Source of the DNA: Onthophagus taurus
Lineage: Eukaryota; Arthropoda; Insecta; Coleoptera; Scarabaeidae
NCBI RefSeq assembly: GCF_036711975.1
Contig: NC_091976.1
Span: forward strand, 28,954,001 to 29,018,000
Reading direction: 5' to 3'
DNA: 64,000 nucleotides
Below, one piece after another: positions 23,659-38,600 of the stretch. A program made the position numbers and the translations under genes. Positions within the stretch are counted from its first letter, which is position 1, and each line of letters begins with the position of its first letter. Below the pieces are notes generated by a model. That model made no database searches, had not been told where the DNA came from, and saw only the letters and a list, made by a program, of their open reading frames with translations.

Positions 23659-26600
23659 TTATCGACAAGGGGTTGCTAGGCCATTTTCTTCAGCGGCACA
23701 CGTCGTGTGTGGGGGACTAAGAAAAAGTTTTCCGTTGTTGCACACGCACAATTGGAAAATGTCACGGTGTCTGCTCGTTTGCGATGGACTCGTTGAAGAG
23801 ATCGCGGTCGGCAGTTTTGGCATCAAAATCGAGCTCGATTCCAGTCGGATTTCTCCAGCCATGGAATCTAGTTGAATGTCGTTTAGCGAGATTGCCTTTA
23901 TGTCGCCCGCTCTTGACTCTATTGCCACACCAGAGGGTGCTCTTATCTCCAACGATCTCGTTGGGGATTCCAATCTAAATAACAAAAAGAAAAAGTTAAA
24001 ACTTTATTAATGTTGTAATATTGTGGTCATTTCGAAAACACAAATAATAAGATTTAATGATTTAATCTTAGTTTCTTAAATTCTCTGTTTTCAAGACGTG
24101 TGGAATGTGCGGTAGTGACAGCAATCAATTTATCATTGTTAGACATGTTTTTGCATGTTCCCAAGATTCTCTAAATCTTAGTTAGTTTCGGGAGCTAATA
24201 CACCATTTTTATAAGTTTAAGTAATCAGTTTGCACCATCTCTATCTTCAGGATGTAACCAAAATATTATTTATTTATAAAATAGTGAATAGTAAGAAGAG
24301 AGATGGCAAATATTGAAAAATACATCTAATAAAGTCTACGGGAAGAGGAAGAGCACAAATATTAGGCCGGGCAGGATATCTACCGGTGGACCGAGGAGGT
24401 GGGACAAGCTAAAGAAAAGGCAAATAAAAATGAGATGGAAAAGAGAAAAGCAAGATAAAAGATAATAATGAAAAAGACAAAGAATACCCCCAAGATAGTC
24501 CTACAGGAGGAAGAAATTAAACTAGTACTAAAAGAACTGTTCCCAGAGGGAGAAATGATAGATGAAGAAGAGGAAGGAATACATGGGGGAGAGGCAATGA
24601 GTAGAGAAGTATCTGAGGAGGAGATTTTGAAACTGGCAGAAAACCTTAGAAATGGCAAAGCCCCTGGGCCGGATGGAATTACGGCGGAAATAGTGAAGAT
24701 GGAGGTTGCGGCGAAAGTGGCTGAAATGTATAGCAGATTACTAAACGATTGTAGATTCCCAAACATATGGCCTTAAACAGCCTAGGGAAACTATACGAGA
24801 GCGTATTGAAGGAGAGAATAATGGAGGAGCTTTCTGAAAGAAAGATCAACCTCACAGGTGATTGATGAGGTGTTGGGAAAGGCGAGGGATCTGGAAAGAT
24901 TTAGAAGCGGCAAAAAGAAAAAATGTATGCTAGTCACTTTGGACGTACGAAACGCATTTGGAACTGTGCCATAACCACAGATAATAGAGAGTATGAATTT
25001 CAGAACACCTAATCAGATGTATGAAGGGATACCTGAACAACAGAACGTCAATTACAACGGAAGGAGGTATCAGATCACGAGTGGAGTGCCGCAGAGGTTA
25101 ATATTGGGCCCTACTTTATGGAACGTCTTCTTTGATAGGCCTCATTGCATATGCGGATGATTTGGCAGTGGTTATCACCGGTTGGAACATGGAAAATATC
25201 AGAATGATTGCTCAAAAAACAATTACCATGATAGCAGAAGAGATGTCAAGAATGGGCATTGAGCTGGCACCGGAGAAGACCGAGGCGGTCTTGCTGAAGA
25301 GCTGGAGTAGTGGAATTAATACTATCAAGACAACGGAAGCCCCCAAATAAGGGAGGGATCTGAGGTGGAGAGTGCATATCGACCACGTGAGTAAAAAGGG
25401 GCAAAGAACAATGCAAGCCCTTCAACGAGTAATGGGGACCACGTATGAAGCAAATAAATGAAAGATCCTGGGGAGAGTCATATGGTCGCAGATGTTGTAC
25501 GCCTGCCAAACATGGAGAGAGGCACTCAGAGAGAAACAAAATGTGAAGAAACTGACAAGGGTACAAAGGCAGATTCTTATAAGGACAATCTGTGCCTATA
25601 GAACGGTGTCCACGGAGGCGCTGTTGATGCTGAGCGATTTGATGCCAATAGATTTGATGGTTAAACGGAGAAGTACAGAGAAAAAAGAGGGGGAACAGGA
25701 GAGAGTAGAGGGAGAGATCATGAGGGAGTGGGAGAGCAGATGGCAGGAAAGAACCGGAAAGGCTGAGTGAACAAAAAGGATCATGCCTGAAATAAAGCAC
25801 TGGCTGACACGTAAATGGGGGTAGATGGACTATTATTGGAGTCAAGTGCTTAGTGGCCACGGATGCTTCAGAGCATACTTGCAAAAGAACGTTAGGAGCG
25901 AGACAGATAGATACTTATATTGCGAGAAAGCAGATGATGTGCAGCATACAGTGTTTGAAAGTGTAAGGTGGAAGGAAAACAGAATGGAAATTAATTGGAA
26001 CAACATATTGGAAAGTGAAGAAAAATGGAACGTTGTGGTATAATACGTGAGGGAGGTGATTGCATGCAAGGAGAGGGAAAAAAGGCTGTTGGTGAATGAA
26101 GAAGAGAGATCTCGGAGAGGAGAAGGAGCTGGAGAGGGGGCGTTTCCACCCCCGCCCACCGAGTGTGTAAAACATTGTATAATAGATAACTGAAAAGTTT
26201 AGAGTTCCAACCCCACACTATCAAGATCCCCAGGCCGGATATATGAGTAGCAGATTTTCCCCAACCTCGTTAAAAAAAGTGTTAGGTTGGGTTGGGTTAC
26301 TAATAGATTACAAGATGGCATAAGAACAACTCAAGAAACTGTTTCCACAAGTCGAGGAAGACCAGGGGAAGTAACCAAAATGTTATTTATTTATAAAATA
26401 GTGGTTAAACAGAGACTATAAAGAAACTTGGTAGAAAGGAAGAAGGTTGGGTTGGGTTTTTGGAATACGTACTACGATAGGGTTCTTCGCATCAAAACAG
26501 AATTTGGAGTAAGGATTGTAGGGTATGCTAACGACCTAACAGTGGTCGTACAAGCGCCAACTCTAGAGGAGGTAAAAGATAAGGGCAAATATTTAAGTAG

Positions 26601-29600
26601 AGAATTGAGCGAAATGGGTTTCCAACTAGCACCCCAAAAGTCGGAAGTAGTAATATTAGAAGAACGGCGAACAATGAAGACCATGGAGATAAACATAAAT
26701 AATACCACGATATTAAGTGCAAGGTCTGTAAAATACCTAGGAGTACATATAGGTAAAGATACCACAATGACTATGCACATAAGAAAGGTATCTGAAAAAG
26801 TGGGAACGATAATAAACGCTATGACAGGAAATATAAAAGATACGTAAAAATATTAAGATCAATAGAGAGAAAAGCGTCAATATGTGTTACATCAGCATAC
26901 AGGACCGCATCAACGAACGCAGTCGGGGTGCTAGCGGGATACCCACCGTACGGTCTACTGGCTTGGGAAAGAGCGAGAAATTGGGAATCGAGAGGGATGT
27001 ATAAAAAGAGGAACAGAGAGGAAATGTATAGAAGGCAGCAAGAGAGATGGGCGAGGCATACAGGATGGACTAGCATCTTAATAAAAAACGTAAAAGAATG
27101 GCAAGAACGAGGACCTGCAACGAATTATTATGCAACGCAGGCCATACTTGGTCACAATAAGGAACAAAATAACTAAGAATGAAAATGAGTGCCATGTGTA
27201 AGAACGGATGGAAAGAAGAGGAGAAGGGGGGGTTTAGTTAAGGTATGTGATATCCAAAAAGTTAATAGAATATTTTGTATGGCTAATGACCAACATCGCC
27301 TAATACTGTTCACACAAAATGCGGAAGAATGGGGAAAAAAGAGAGGGAAAGTGAAGGAAAAAGTAAGTGCCACGATCAGGACGGAAGAATTGAGAGAAGA
27401 GGGAAAGGGGGGTTTAAGCTAAAGCCACCTTCAAAACTGTTTATAAAAAAAGAGGATGAAAATGCAAGAAAGAGGCTCGGAAAAAACTGTAAATTGAAGA
27501 AAGAAAATGAATAGACACTGAAAAGACAAAAAATATATCGAGCAGAGAGTAGGGAGGTTCACTGAGGTTGATAATATAAGAGATAAGCTGGGCAAAGCTG
27601 GACAGGAAAGGAACTGCTCAGACAAGAAAAGAACTGGGTGTAGAATAAAGAGGATGAAAATGGAAAAAAGAGACTGGGCAGAAGGAAGAAAGATTCGGCA
27701 AAAGCTAGTAATAGAAGAAAGAGAACTCCATGACATATCACGTTTCTAAACTAATTTAATCCTCTTCAATCATACTTAATATATATCCTCTATATAGTTT
27801 AACAATAGAAATAAACAAGGAATTACCAAATGTATCAAATTAAAGTATATTTTTGTAACAAATTGACGTAACTCTCCTGAAGATGCTATGTAAATATAGC
27901 GAAACCGGTTGAGAAAACAATAAATAAAATCCATTAAAGTGCAAAAAACGAAGTTTTAATTTATACACATAAAATGGAAAGAAAATCACCTAAAAATATA
28001 GAAGAAAGAGACTGAGAAGACACTGAAACTAGAAAAAAAGTGGAGCAGCGAGTAGGGAGAGTAATACAACAAGCAGACTGTATAGGAAAGAGGAAGACAG
28101 GAAAACGATTAATATGTAATGACAAAATTCACTATGGAGGAAGAAACCATTCGTAATTTAGGTAGATAACTGAATGACGAAGTGTATCTGGAGAAAATGT
28201 ACACGAATATAACTCAACCCAACCCAAGTCAACCCAACCCAACCCAACTTATCTGAACCCAACCCAACTCAACACAACCCAGCCTAACTCAACCCACTAA
28301 CTATCTAAGCCACCAGAAAATGTAATCTGCAATTTGCTGTATTTTCTAAAGAGTCAGAAGATTATGCAAGGGGAAAAATTAAAGAATGAAGAATAACTTT
28401 TAAAGGACATGCTTGAAAGTCAAGTGAGTGAAGATGGACAACATTGCGGAAAGTCAACAAATTACGTAACGCATTGTCCATAATGAAGTTACTAATAAAT
28501 TAATATCCAATTATGTAAACAAAACTAATATGTAATTGAATTCTCAAGATGTTTGATTTAGTATAATTTACTATTCGGCGAATATCGATATGGTTGATCG
28601 TTTTCATTTAAATATGAAAATTAGAGTAAGGTAAAAGGTACCTCGACATGAACGGTTCTATTGAGTCCACAACCGGAGCTATTGCATATTTAAAGAGGGC
28701 GCCCCCAAGAAAAGTTTCTTTCATACCATATCTACGCGGTTATTTACGTCACGGGGTATTCAGGTGGGCGCGTTCTCTAAATCGGACGCTTTTATGCCAG
28801 CGAAAATACGGCACTTATCTCGTTTCGCCGTCGTTTCGCGTCCCTAACGGCAAAACAAAAAAATGGAAAAACGAAAACGACGAGAAGAATGAAAAAAAAA
28901 ATGGGAAAAACTTTTAGAAACGACGTCATTAGACTTTTTTTTCGATCGTTTATGTAGGAAGTTTTTTGACCGTGTCAGTTCATTTCAAACTTAACAAGAT
29001 TAATAATTTTAGTTCGAGAATTATACAATATGTATTAATAATTTTAGAGTTTGGGACAACTCGGAGGCCTTGTTGATGTCGTTTTTGCGCTTCTATGTTG
29101 CTATTGCACATCAAACATTCACGTTAGCATGAATAGAATATTTTGTAATTAGTGGCAGGCGAAAATTGGCGTTAGCCACCTTGTCCCAAAGGACTCGTAT
29201 GCTCTTTCTAAATAAATAACTGTCTGTGATGACCATGGTCTAGCGCCAAAATTCTTTTTTTATTTCTTTGCTTTTCTAGAGAATTGCTTTTTAAAAATGA
29301 CAACGTATTAGTTATAAAGAAATTGTAGTTGTAATTGTGGAAAGGTATAAGAAACCGCAAAGACCACGTAAATAAAATATGAGGGTATTTATCCTTTTCT
29401 TCGTACGTGGCCTTTTCCCTTGGAAAATTGATTGTCTACCGGCACCGGCCGTGCTTTTCATCTTCTTCCGTCCGGAGCAGTGGACGTCACTATCGAGAAC
29501 AATAAACTCGGGGATTTATCGGAACCTGAGTGTATTAAATAATTCACCGTGCCGATAACTTTGTGCGGGTTTATTGATTTTTACCGAACCCCGACCTGTT

Positions 29601-32600
29601 CGAAAGTTCCGAATTGGGCGGACGCCGAAACCGGTAACTTGGAAATAATAAGAGATCCCCCCGCCCGGTCTTTAATCCTCTTAGAATAGGCCCCGTTTTC
29701 CCCTTTTCTTTTAACGCAAATTGGTAATTTGTGCGAAGGTACAATTGTACCCGAACGGCACGGTCTGCAAGAACCATTAAATTGTTTAAGATGTGGTGGT
29801 ATTTTTACGGTTAGACCAAACTCAATTGCGCACCAGCTGCCGCGGCATGTTATGTAAGAAAATATTCTGGCGGTTTCAAGAAAACCCCTCCCACTTTTAT
29901 TAAACCTCCCTCTGCCTGTATTTTACATTTACGCCGGATACAGCCGTTCATACTACATCGTCTGAATGTCAAATTAGCCACGTACTATACTTTTACCACA
30001 CTACATAGTATATTTCCATTAAAAATAAATAAAACAGAATTTTATATCAATTTTTACTTTCTTGAATATATTATGTATATAAAAAGAAAGTAATCGTACA
30101 AAAATTTGACTAATATCATTCTCATCCATAGATTTTAATTTTAAAGGATGACTGGAAACAGACTGGTAAAGCAGAAAACCGATTCAAAATGAATTGCACA
30201 GGCAAGGAAAGGACTGGTGAAAATGGAAAAAAGATACTGGACAAATAGGAGAAACATTTGGCAAAAACTGGTAATAGAAGAAAGAGACTGGGAAGACACT
30301 GGATAGACAAAAAATATATCGAGCAGATAAGAGATAGACTGGGCAGAAACGAAGAAAGACTGGAAAACACTGGTAAAGGAAATAACTGATTCAAAATGAA
30401 CTGCATAAGCAAGAAAAGGACTGGTTGTAGAATAAACAGACAAATTTCATTTTTGAGAAATCAATTTTTAAAGCTAATCTAAAAAAAATACCAAATTGGC
30501 ATTGCTTACTTAATTTCAAAATTTATTTTGTCGGTTAACTTTAAATTCTCATTTCTAGGTTATGTATTAAATTGAAAAAACCAAATTTGGTGTATTGATT
30601 TATAATTTCTCAACAATTTTAATGATAAAAACCGTTTTTTGATATCTCGATTCATTTTTGAGAAATCAAATTTTAAAGGTAACCTAAAAAAATTACCAAA
30701 TTGGCACTGTTAGGACTTAATTTCAAAATTTCATTTATAGGTTATGTATAACGTTGGAAAAAACAAAATTTGGTGTGTTGATACAAAATTCCTACATAAT
30801 TTTGACGGTGAAAACCGCTTTTCGGTATTTCAATTAGTTTTTGAGAAATCACTCTTCAAAGTTAACCTCATAAGATTACTAATTCTGACATTATGCTTAA
30901 TTTCAAATTCTCATTTCTAGGTTATGTATTAAATTGAAAAAACGAAATTTGGTGTATTTATTTATAATTTCTCAACAATTTTAATGATAAAAACCGTTTT
31001 TTAATATCTCGCTACATTTTTGAGAAATCACTTGTTATAGTTATCCTCAAAAATTATCAAATTGGCATTGTTAGGACTTAATTTCAAAATTTCATTTATA
31101 GGTTATGTATAACGTTGGAAAAACGAAATTTGAGGTTTTTATACAAAATTCCTCAACAATTTTGATGGTGAAAACCGCTTTTCGATATTTCAATTAGTTT
31201 TTGAGAAATCACTCTTCAAAGTTAACCTCATAAGATTACTAATTCTGACATTGCTTTAATGGTTAACTTTAAATTCTCATTTCTAGGTTATGTATTAAAT
31301 TAAAAAAACGAAATTTGGTGTATTTATTTATAATTTCTCAACAATTTTAATGATAAAAACCGTTTTTTAATATCTCGATTCATTTTTGAGAAATCACTTT
31401 TTATAGTTAACCTCAAAAATTGTCAAATTGGCATTATTAGGACTTAATTTCAAAATTTCTTTTATAGGTTATGTATAACGTTGGAAAAATGAAATTTGAG
31501 GTTTTTATACAAAATTCCTCAACAATTTTGATGGTGAAAACCGCTTTTCGATATTTCAATTAGTTTTTGAGAAATCACTCTTCAAAGTTAACCTCATAAG
31601 ATTACTAATTCTGACATTATGCTTAACTTCAAATTTTCATTTCTAGGTTATGTATTAAATTGAAAAAACGAAATTTGGTGTATTTATTTATAATTTCTCA
31701 ACAATTTTAATGATAAAAACCGTTTTTTGATATCTCGATTCATTTTTAAGAAATCACTTTTTATAGTTAACCTCAAAAAATTATCAAATTGGCATTGTTA
31801 GGACTAAGTTTCAAAATTTCTTTATAGGTTATGTAAAACGTTGGAAAAAACAAAATTTGGTGTGTTGATACAAAATTCCTACATAATTTTGACGGTGAAA
31901 ACCGCTTTTCGGTATTTCAATTAGTTTTTGAGAAATCACTCTTCAAAGTTAACCTCATAAGATTACTAATTCTGATATTGCTTTAATGGTTAACTTTAAA
32001 TTCTCATTTCTAGGTTATGTATTAAATTGAAAAAACGAAATTTGGTGTATTTATTTATAATTTCTCAACAATTTTAATGATAAAAACCGTTTTTTAATAT
32101 CTCGATTCATTTTGGAGAAATCACTTTTTATGGTTAACCTCAAAAATTACCAAATTGGCATGGTTAGGACTTAATTTCAAAATTTCTTTTATAGGTTATG
32201 TATAACGTTGGAAAAAACGAAATTTGGTGTGTTGATACAAAATTCCTACATAATTTTGACGGTGAAAACCGCTTTTCGATATTTCAATTAGTTTTTGAGA
32301 AATCACTCTTCAAAGTTAACCTCATAAGATTACTAATTCTGACATTATTCTTAACTTCAAATTCTCATTTCTAGGTTATGTATTAAATTGAAAAAACCAA
32401 ATTTGGTGTATTTATTTATAATTTCTCAACAATTTTAATGATAAAAACCGTTTTTTGATATCTCGATTCATTTTTAAGAAATCACTTTTTATAGTTAACC
32501 TCAAAAAATTATCAAATTGGCATTGTTAGGACTAAGTTTCAAAATTTCTTTTATAGGTTATGTAAAACGTTGGAAAAAACAAAATTTGGTGTGTTGATAC

Positions 32601-35600
32601 AAAATTCCTACATAATTTTGACGGTGAAAACCGCTTTTCGGTATTTCAATTAGTTTTTGAGAAATCACTCTTCAAAGTTAACCTCATAAGATTACTAATT
32701 CTGATATTGCTTTAATGGTTAACTTTAAATTCTCATTTCTAGGTTATGTATTAAATTGAAAAAACGAAATTTGGTGTATTTATTTATAATTTCTCAACAA
32801 TTTTAATGATAAAAACCGTTTTTTAATATCTCGATTCATTTTGGAGAAATCACTTTTTATGGTTAACCTCAAAAATTACCAAATTGGCATGGTTAGGACT
32901 TAATTTCAAAATTTCTTTTATAGGTTATGTATAACGTTGGAAAAAACGAAATTTGGTGTGTTGATACAAAATTCCTACATAATTTTGACGGTGAAAACCG
33001 CTTTTCGATATTTCAATTAGTTTTTGAGAAATCACTCTTCAAAGTTAACCTCATAAGATTACTAATTCTGACATTGCTTTAATGGTTAACTTTAAATTCT
33101 CATTTCTAGGTTATGTATTAAATTGAAAAAACGAAATTTGGTGTATTTATTTATAATTTCTCAACAATTTTAATGATAAAAACCGTTTTTCAATATCTCG
33201 ATTCATTTTTGAGAAATGAAATTTTAAAGGTAACCTAAAAAAATTACCAAATTGGCATTGTTAGGACTTAATTTCAAAATTTCTTTTATTGGTTATGTAT
33301 AACGTTGGAAAAACGAAATTTGTTGTGTTCATACAAAATTCCTACATAATTTTGACGGTGAAAACCGCTTTTCGATATTTCAATTAGTTTTTGAGAAATC
33401 ACTCTTCAAAGTTAACCTCATAAGATTACTAATTCTGACATTATGCTTAACTTCAAATTCTCATTTCTAGGTTATGTATTAAATTGAAAAAACGAAATTT
33501 GGTGTATTTATTTATAATTTCTCAACAATTTTAATGATAAAAACCGTTTTTTAATATCTCGATTCATTTTTGAGAAATCACTTTTTATAGTTAACCTCAA
33601 AAATTATCAAATTGGCATTGTTAGGACTTAATTTCAAAATTTTTTTATAGGTTATGTATAACGTTGGAAAAACGAAATTTGAGGTTTTTATACAAAATTC
33701 CTCAACAATTTTGATGGTGAAAACCGCTTTTCAATATTTCAATTAGTTTTTGAGAAATCACTCTTCAAAGTTAGCCTCATAAGATTACTAATTCTGACAT
33801 TGCTTTAATGGTTAACTTTAATTTCTCATTTCTAGGTTATGTATTAAATTGAAAAAACAAAATTTGGTGTATTTATTTATAATTTGTCAACAATTTGAAT
33901 GATAAAAACCGTTTTTTAATATCTCGATTCATTTTTGAGAAATGAAATTTTAAAGGTAACCTAAAAAAATTACCAAATTGGCATTGTTAGGACTTAATTT
34001 CAAAATTTCTTTTATAGGTTATGTATAACGTTGGAAAAAACGAAATTTGATGTGTTGATACAAAATTCCTACATAATTTTGACGGTGAAAACCGCTTTTC
34101 AATATTTCAATTAGTTTTTGAGAAATCACTCTTCAAAGTTAGCCTCATAAGATTACTAATTCTGACATTATGCTTAACTTCAAATTCTCATTTCTAGGTT
34201 ATGTATTAAATTGAAAAAACGAAATTTGGTGTATTTATTTATAATTTCTCAACAATTTTAATGGTAAAAACCGTTTTTTAATATCTCGATTCATTTTTGA
34301 GAAATCATTTTTTATAGTTAACCTCAAAAATTACCAAATTGGCATTGTTAGGACTTAATTTCAAAATTTCTTTTCTGGTTATGTATAACGTTGGAAAAAC
34401 AAAATTTGAGGTATTTATACAAAATTCCTCAACAATTTTGATGGTGAAAACCGCTTTTCGATATTTCAATTAGTTTTTGAGAAATCACTCTTCAAAGTTA
34501 ACCTCATAAGATTACTAATTCTGACATTGTTTTAATGGTTAACTTTAAATTCTCATTTCTAGGTTATGTATTAAATTGAAAAAACGTAATTTGGTGTATT
34601 TATTTATAATTTATCAACAATTTTAATGATAAAAACCGTTTTTTAATATCTCGATTCATTCTTGAGAAATCAAATTTTAAAGGTAACCTAAGAAAATTAC
34701 CAAACTGGCATTGTTAGGACTTAAAAGTTGTATTGGTTAAAAAGATGAATGGAGAAAACCGGCTATGCGTCGATTTTAGAAATATCAACAAGTATACTAT
34801 GAAAAGTCAATTTCCAATGTCTGTGATTGAAACTTTAATTGACAATTTAAGTCGATCCAAGTATTTTTCATTATTAGATCTGAAAAATGGTTATCACCAT
34901 GTAGAGATGGACGACGAATCTGTTAAGTATACACAGTTTGTTACATTTATGGGGCAGTACGAATTTTTGAAGATGCCGTTTAGGTTGTCAGGGGCACCAG
35001 CAGTGTTTTCGAAGTTTGTGGCAGAAATCTTTAATGACATCGTAAAGGATGGAGGTCTTGTAATATACATGGATGATATACTGGTTCTTACATCGACATT
35101 AGAGGATCATGTTTTGTTGTTTAAAAGAGTGATTGAAAGGATTAGAAAGACTAAATTGCGACTTCTTTTAGATAAATGTTATTTTGCCATGAAAGAGATT
35201 AATTTTTTAGGCTACCAAGTAAAAACAGGACAAGAATTAAGACACAGTTACTATTTTAAAAATATGAAGAAATACATTAAGAAAGCTTTGCAAATTGTAT
35301 TAGTTCGAAAGCAAAATGTGAAGGAGGGTTATTAATACAATATTGATAAAGGAGAAATTCCTTGGCAGACTTTACACTTAGACCATCTGAGACCTCTGGA
35401 AAAAACAACAGCAACATATTTTGGCAATGATTGATTCATTCACAAAGTTTATATTTTTGGAAGCAGTGAAAACAACAAAAACAGAAGAAGCATTAAAAAT
35501 ATTACAAAGATTATTCAAAATTTTTGGATATTCTAAGCGAATAATTACAGATAGAGGAACATGTTTTACGAGCGAGAAGTTTAGACAATTTTGTGACAAA

Positions 35601-38600
35601 AATGATATTAAATTAGTACAAGTGGCAGTAAAAGCACCGAGAGGAAATGGGCAGATTGAGAGATATAACAGAACATTTTTACTATCATTATTAAAATTAA
35701 TAAAAGATAAACCTGAAACATGGGACAAGCAAGCATTGACAGATGTACAAATAGCTATTAACTAGACTTGGCAGAAAAGTACCGGTAAGATACCATCGGA
35801 CATCATGATACTATACCAGAACAAATAAAAGAAGAAAATGTCATAAAAGATTATATCCAGGTTAGAGAAAAGGTACGAGAAGAAAACCACATATGAGATA
35901 TAAAGAAGGAGATTTGGTTATGGTCGAAAGGTTGGCAGCACCTACTGACCGAGTGGCTAAGATGGGAAGTAAATTTATTGGGCTATATCGTATTAATAAA
36001 GTATTGGACAAAGACCGATACGTTGTGAAAAGTATTCCTGGGTGTGAAGTAACTCAAAAAGCTTATGAAGGCGTTATTCCGCCGGAACGACTAAAACTGT
36101 GGATTAGACATGAGGACAGCGAGAGTGGAGATGAAGAGGAAGGCGAGGATCAAGAGGTTGAAGACGAAGAGGAAAAAAATGTTGAAGACGGAGAAAAAGA
36201 TGTGGACGAGGACATCACAGGATCAGCAGAGGCTGAGCTGTTAGTTTCCTGGAGCCCGATGACTGAATAAAGTTGTGTTTGACTGATTACTGAACGCTCG
36301 GCCTTAAGCCTACAGCTTAAATATAATGGCAAATTAGAGTTGTAATGGACCAAGCGGTTTTTTGAATCACCCTGTATATTTGGCTTTATTATACTTTTAT
36401 ACTTCTTCATTGAAGTATTGCAATGTGATAATCAGCTAATTATTTCAATTTTATTTATATTTTAATTTAACTTTTTTTTAAAGAAGAAACAATTATATTT
36501 TCAATTTCTCTCTATAAAACTCTAAACAAGAGAATAAAATTTGAAAAACTTCAGTAACAGAAGAACACGGAATAAAACTAAGTAAGAAATATCTAAACGA
36601 AGGGGAAGTCAACCGCGCTTTATATCCAAAGTGTAAAATACGAGTATAAAACTTCGACAAACCGGAGATTGTGGCCTGAAGCAGCTCGAAGGATGGGGGT
36701 TTGAACGGATCCCGTGAAGGTGGTTCCCCCTTTACCCAAAACCCGAAGGACTCTTGCCCCAACTACGACCTCTTCCGCGTTGGCCGAAAACAAGACTGCC
36801 CCTTGATCGTCCATTATCCTGAAGTTGTTCGCCAGGCACTCGAACTTATCGTTTCCTGCAACCGAAACGAAAAGGTGCAACAGGAAAGATTTTTTTTTAA
36901 GAAAATTGGTTTAGTTTTCGAGGTGGAGCTTCGTGCCTTACCTAAATATATCAAGTTTTCCAGGAAACCATTCTCTCCCCTCGTGGTTAGTGTTAGGTTC
37001 CTACTGGACTCGATAATTATCGGTTGACCCGCTCGGGATCTGATATTGCTAGCGATTAACGAATCTAAAATGTAGGCCTTCCCTTCTAACTTTAAACCTC
37101 CGGTTATTATTTTTAGTTGACCCATTCCTTCCTGAAATTATAACAACAATTAAAATAATAATTACAAAAATAATTAAAAGAAGTCATTAAAAGAATTATT
37201 ATTCTTTGAGTAATTATGTTACAAGTTCTTGTGTTTCTAAAATAACTTCAAGGACGTTAGCTTGGGTTGAGTTAGTTGCTATAATAAATCACCTAAATCC
37301 TTGCGTATAAATTACATTTATGACTCGAGATAAACGACAAATAAATTTTAATACGAACGAAGTTGTATTAAGAAAACTTTAAATAATAACTCATTTTTAA
37401 AACTATATACTAAATTACTCTTCTTTAATAACAATTTAGTTGAAAAGAAACTCTAATCAAGTAATGATGCTGAAACAAGTACTGGTCGGTCATTTAAGAA
37501 CATTCCTTGAAGACAACTGTTGCATCCCCCAATTAAAGAAGTTTTAATTACGAAATTTTTTAGACAAAAAAAGAGAGCCTTCGGCTACGGGAGGCCTTTT
37601 AGGCGTATCCTTTGTCTGGGCTCTGAACTATAATTACGGAGCCGTTACAGTCTCTTCTTCGCAAGATTCTTTTTCGTGCGGGGACAAGACCACGACTCAT
37701 TATCGGAATAATTACTTGAAAATTTATTATAATTCTCGTTTAAGAATGAAACGTAATTTGCGAAAATGACGAGATGATGTGGCCCTGGTATTTCTATTTC
37801 CCGTTGCACTGCACGTGTTTAAGATAAGGAAATGATGAAGGGGTGGTTTTGCCGAAAGGGAAGATTCAGTGAGTTCATTAACGAGTGTCACGAAATGGGT
37901 TTAAATTAAGAAAAGAAAAAAAATAATCGAAAAAAAAGTTTTGGTACTAAATCATCACTCCATAAGATGGTTAAGATGGTTAATTGAATAAAAATAAAAT
38001 CAGTTTTGATTTTGTATACTCGCATGGTATTCAGAGAATATCCTGTTATGTTGAGTTTCTTCCTTCTTTCTTGTCAACCTCGATTCTGAGGTTGGCAATC
38101 ATAACAATTCTAACTTTCCAGACCATGGATCTATTACCCAGAATTGTTCTCTGCATGATTTGCAAATTTGCGTCGTACTATCTCTCTATCCTTCTGCATG
38201 CGTCTCATCACCTCCACGTTGGTCACCTTCTCTACCCATGAAATTTTTAACATTCGTCGGTATATCCATATCTCAAATTAAGTCTTCTCACATCAATCGC
38301 CTTAAGTCTCCAGGCTTCCACCCCGTAGAACAATACCGATAGCACATTGCACCTCATCATTTTCAACTCCAGACTCAGATCCCGACAACAACAAAAATTC
38401 TTCATTCCATTCCTCTTCAATTTTAATGCGCACCTCTTGGGAGCTGTCGTTGTTATAATTAATTGTTGTGCCTAGGTTTTTGTAATAACCATGTACTTTG
38501 TTTTGCTTATATTCAGAGCCAATCTATATTCTTAGCCTACAGTAACTATTCTGTTGCAGATCTTCGTGGTCTTCTATTAGTTCTAGTGATAGTGCTAGTG

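Noticed and set aside
25246..25884. 212-codon minus-strand open frame
   Set aside because: It is the antisense shadow of the decayed LINE, whose plus-strand motifs ([22 protein letters not shown]) are clear.
27431..27741. Leu/Phe/Ser-rich minus-strand frames that look like membrane proteins
   Set aside because: They arise from the purine-rich repeat read in antisense, and the same artefact appears at each copy (30122-30443, 39055-39623).
28648..28917. 89-codon frame in a GC-rich island
   Set aside because: It ends in Lys/Asn/Glu low complexity and has no recognisable domain or splice partners; described only as an island.
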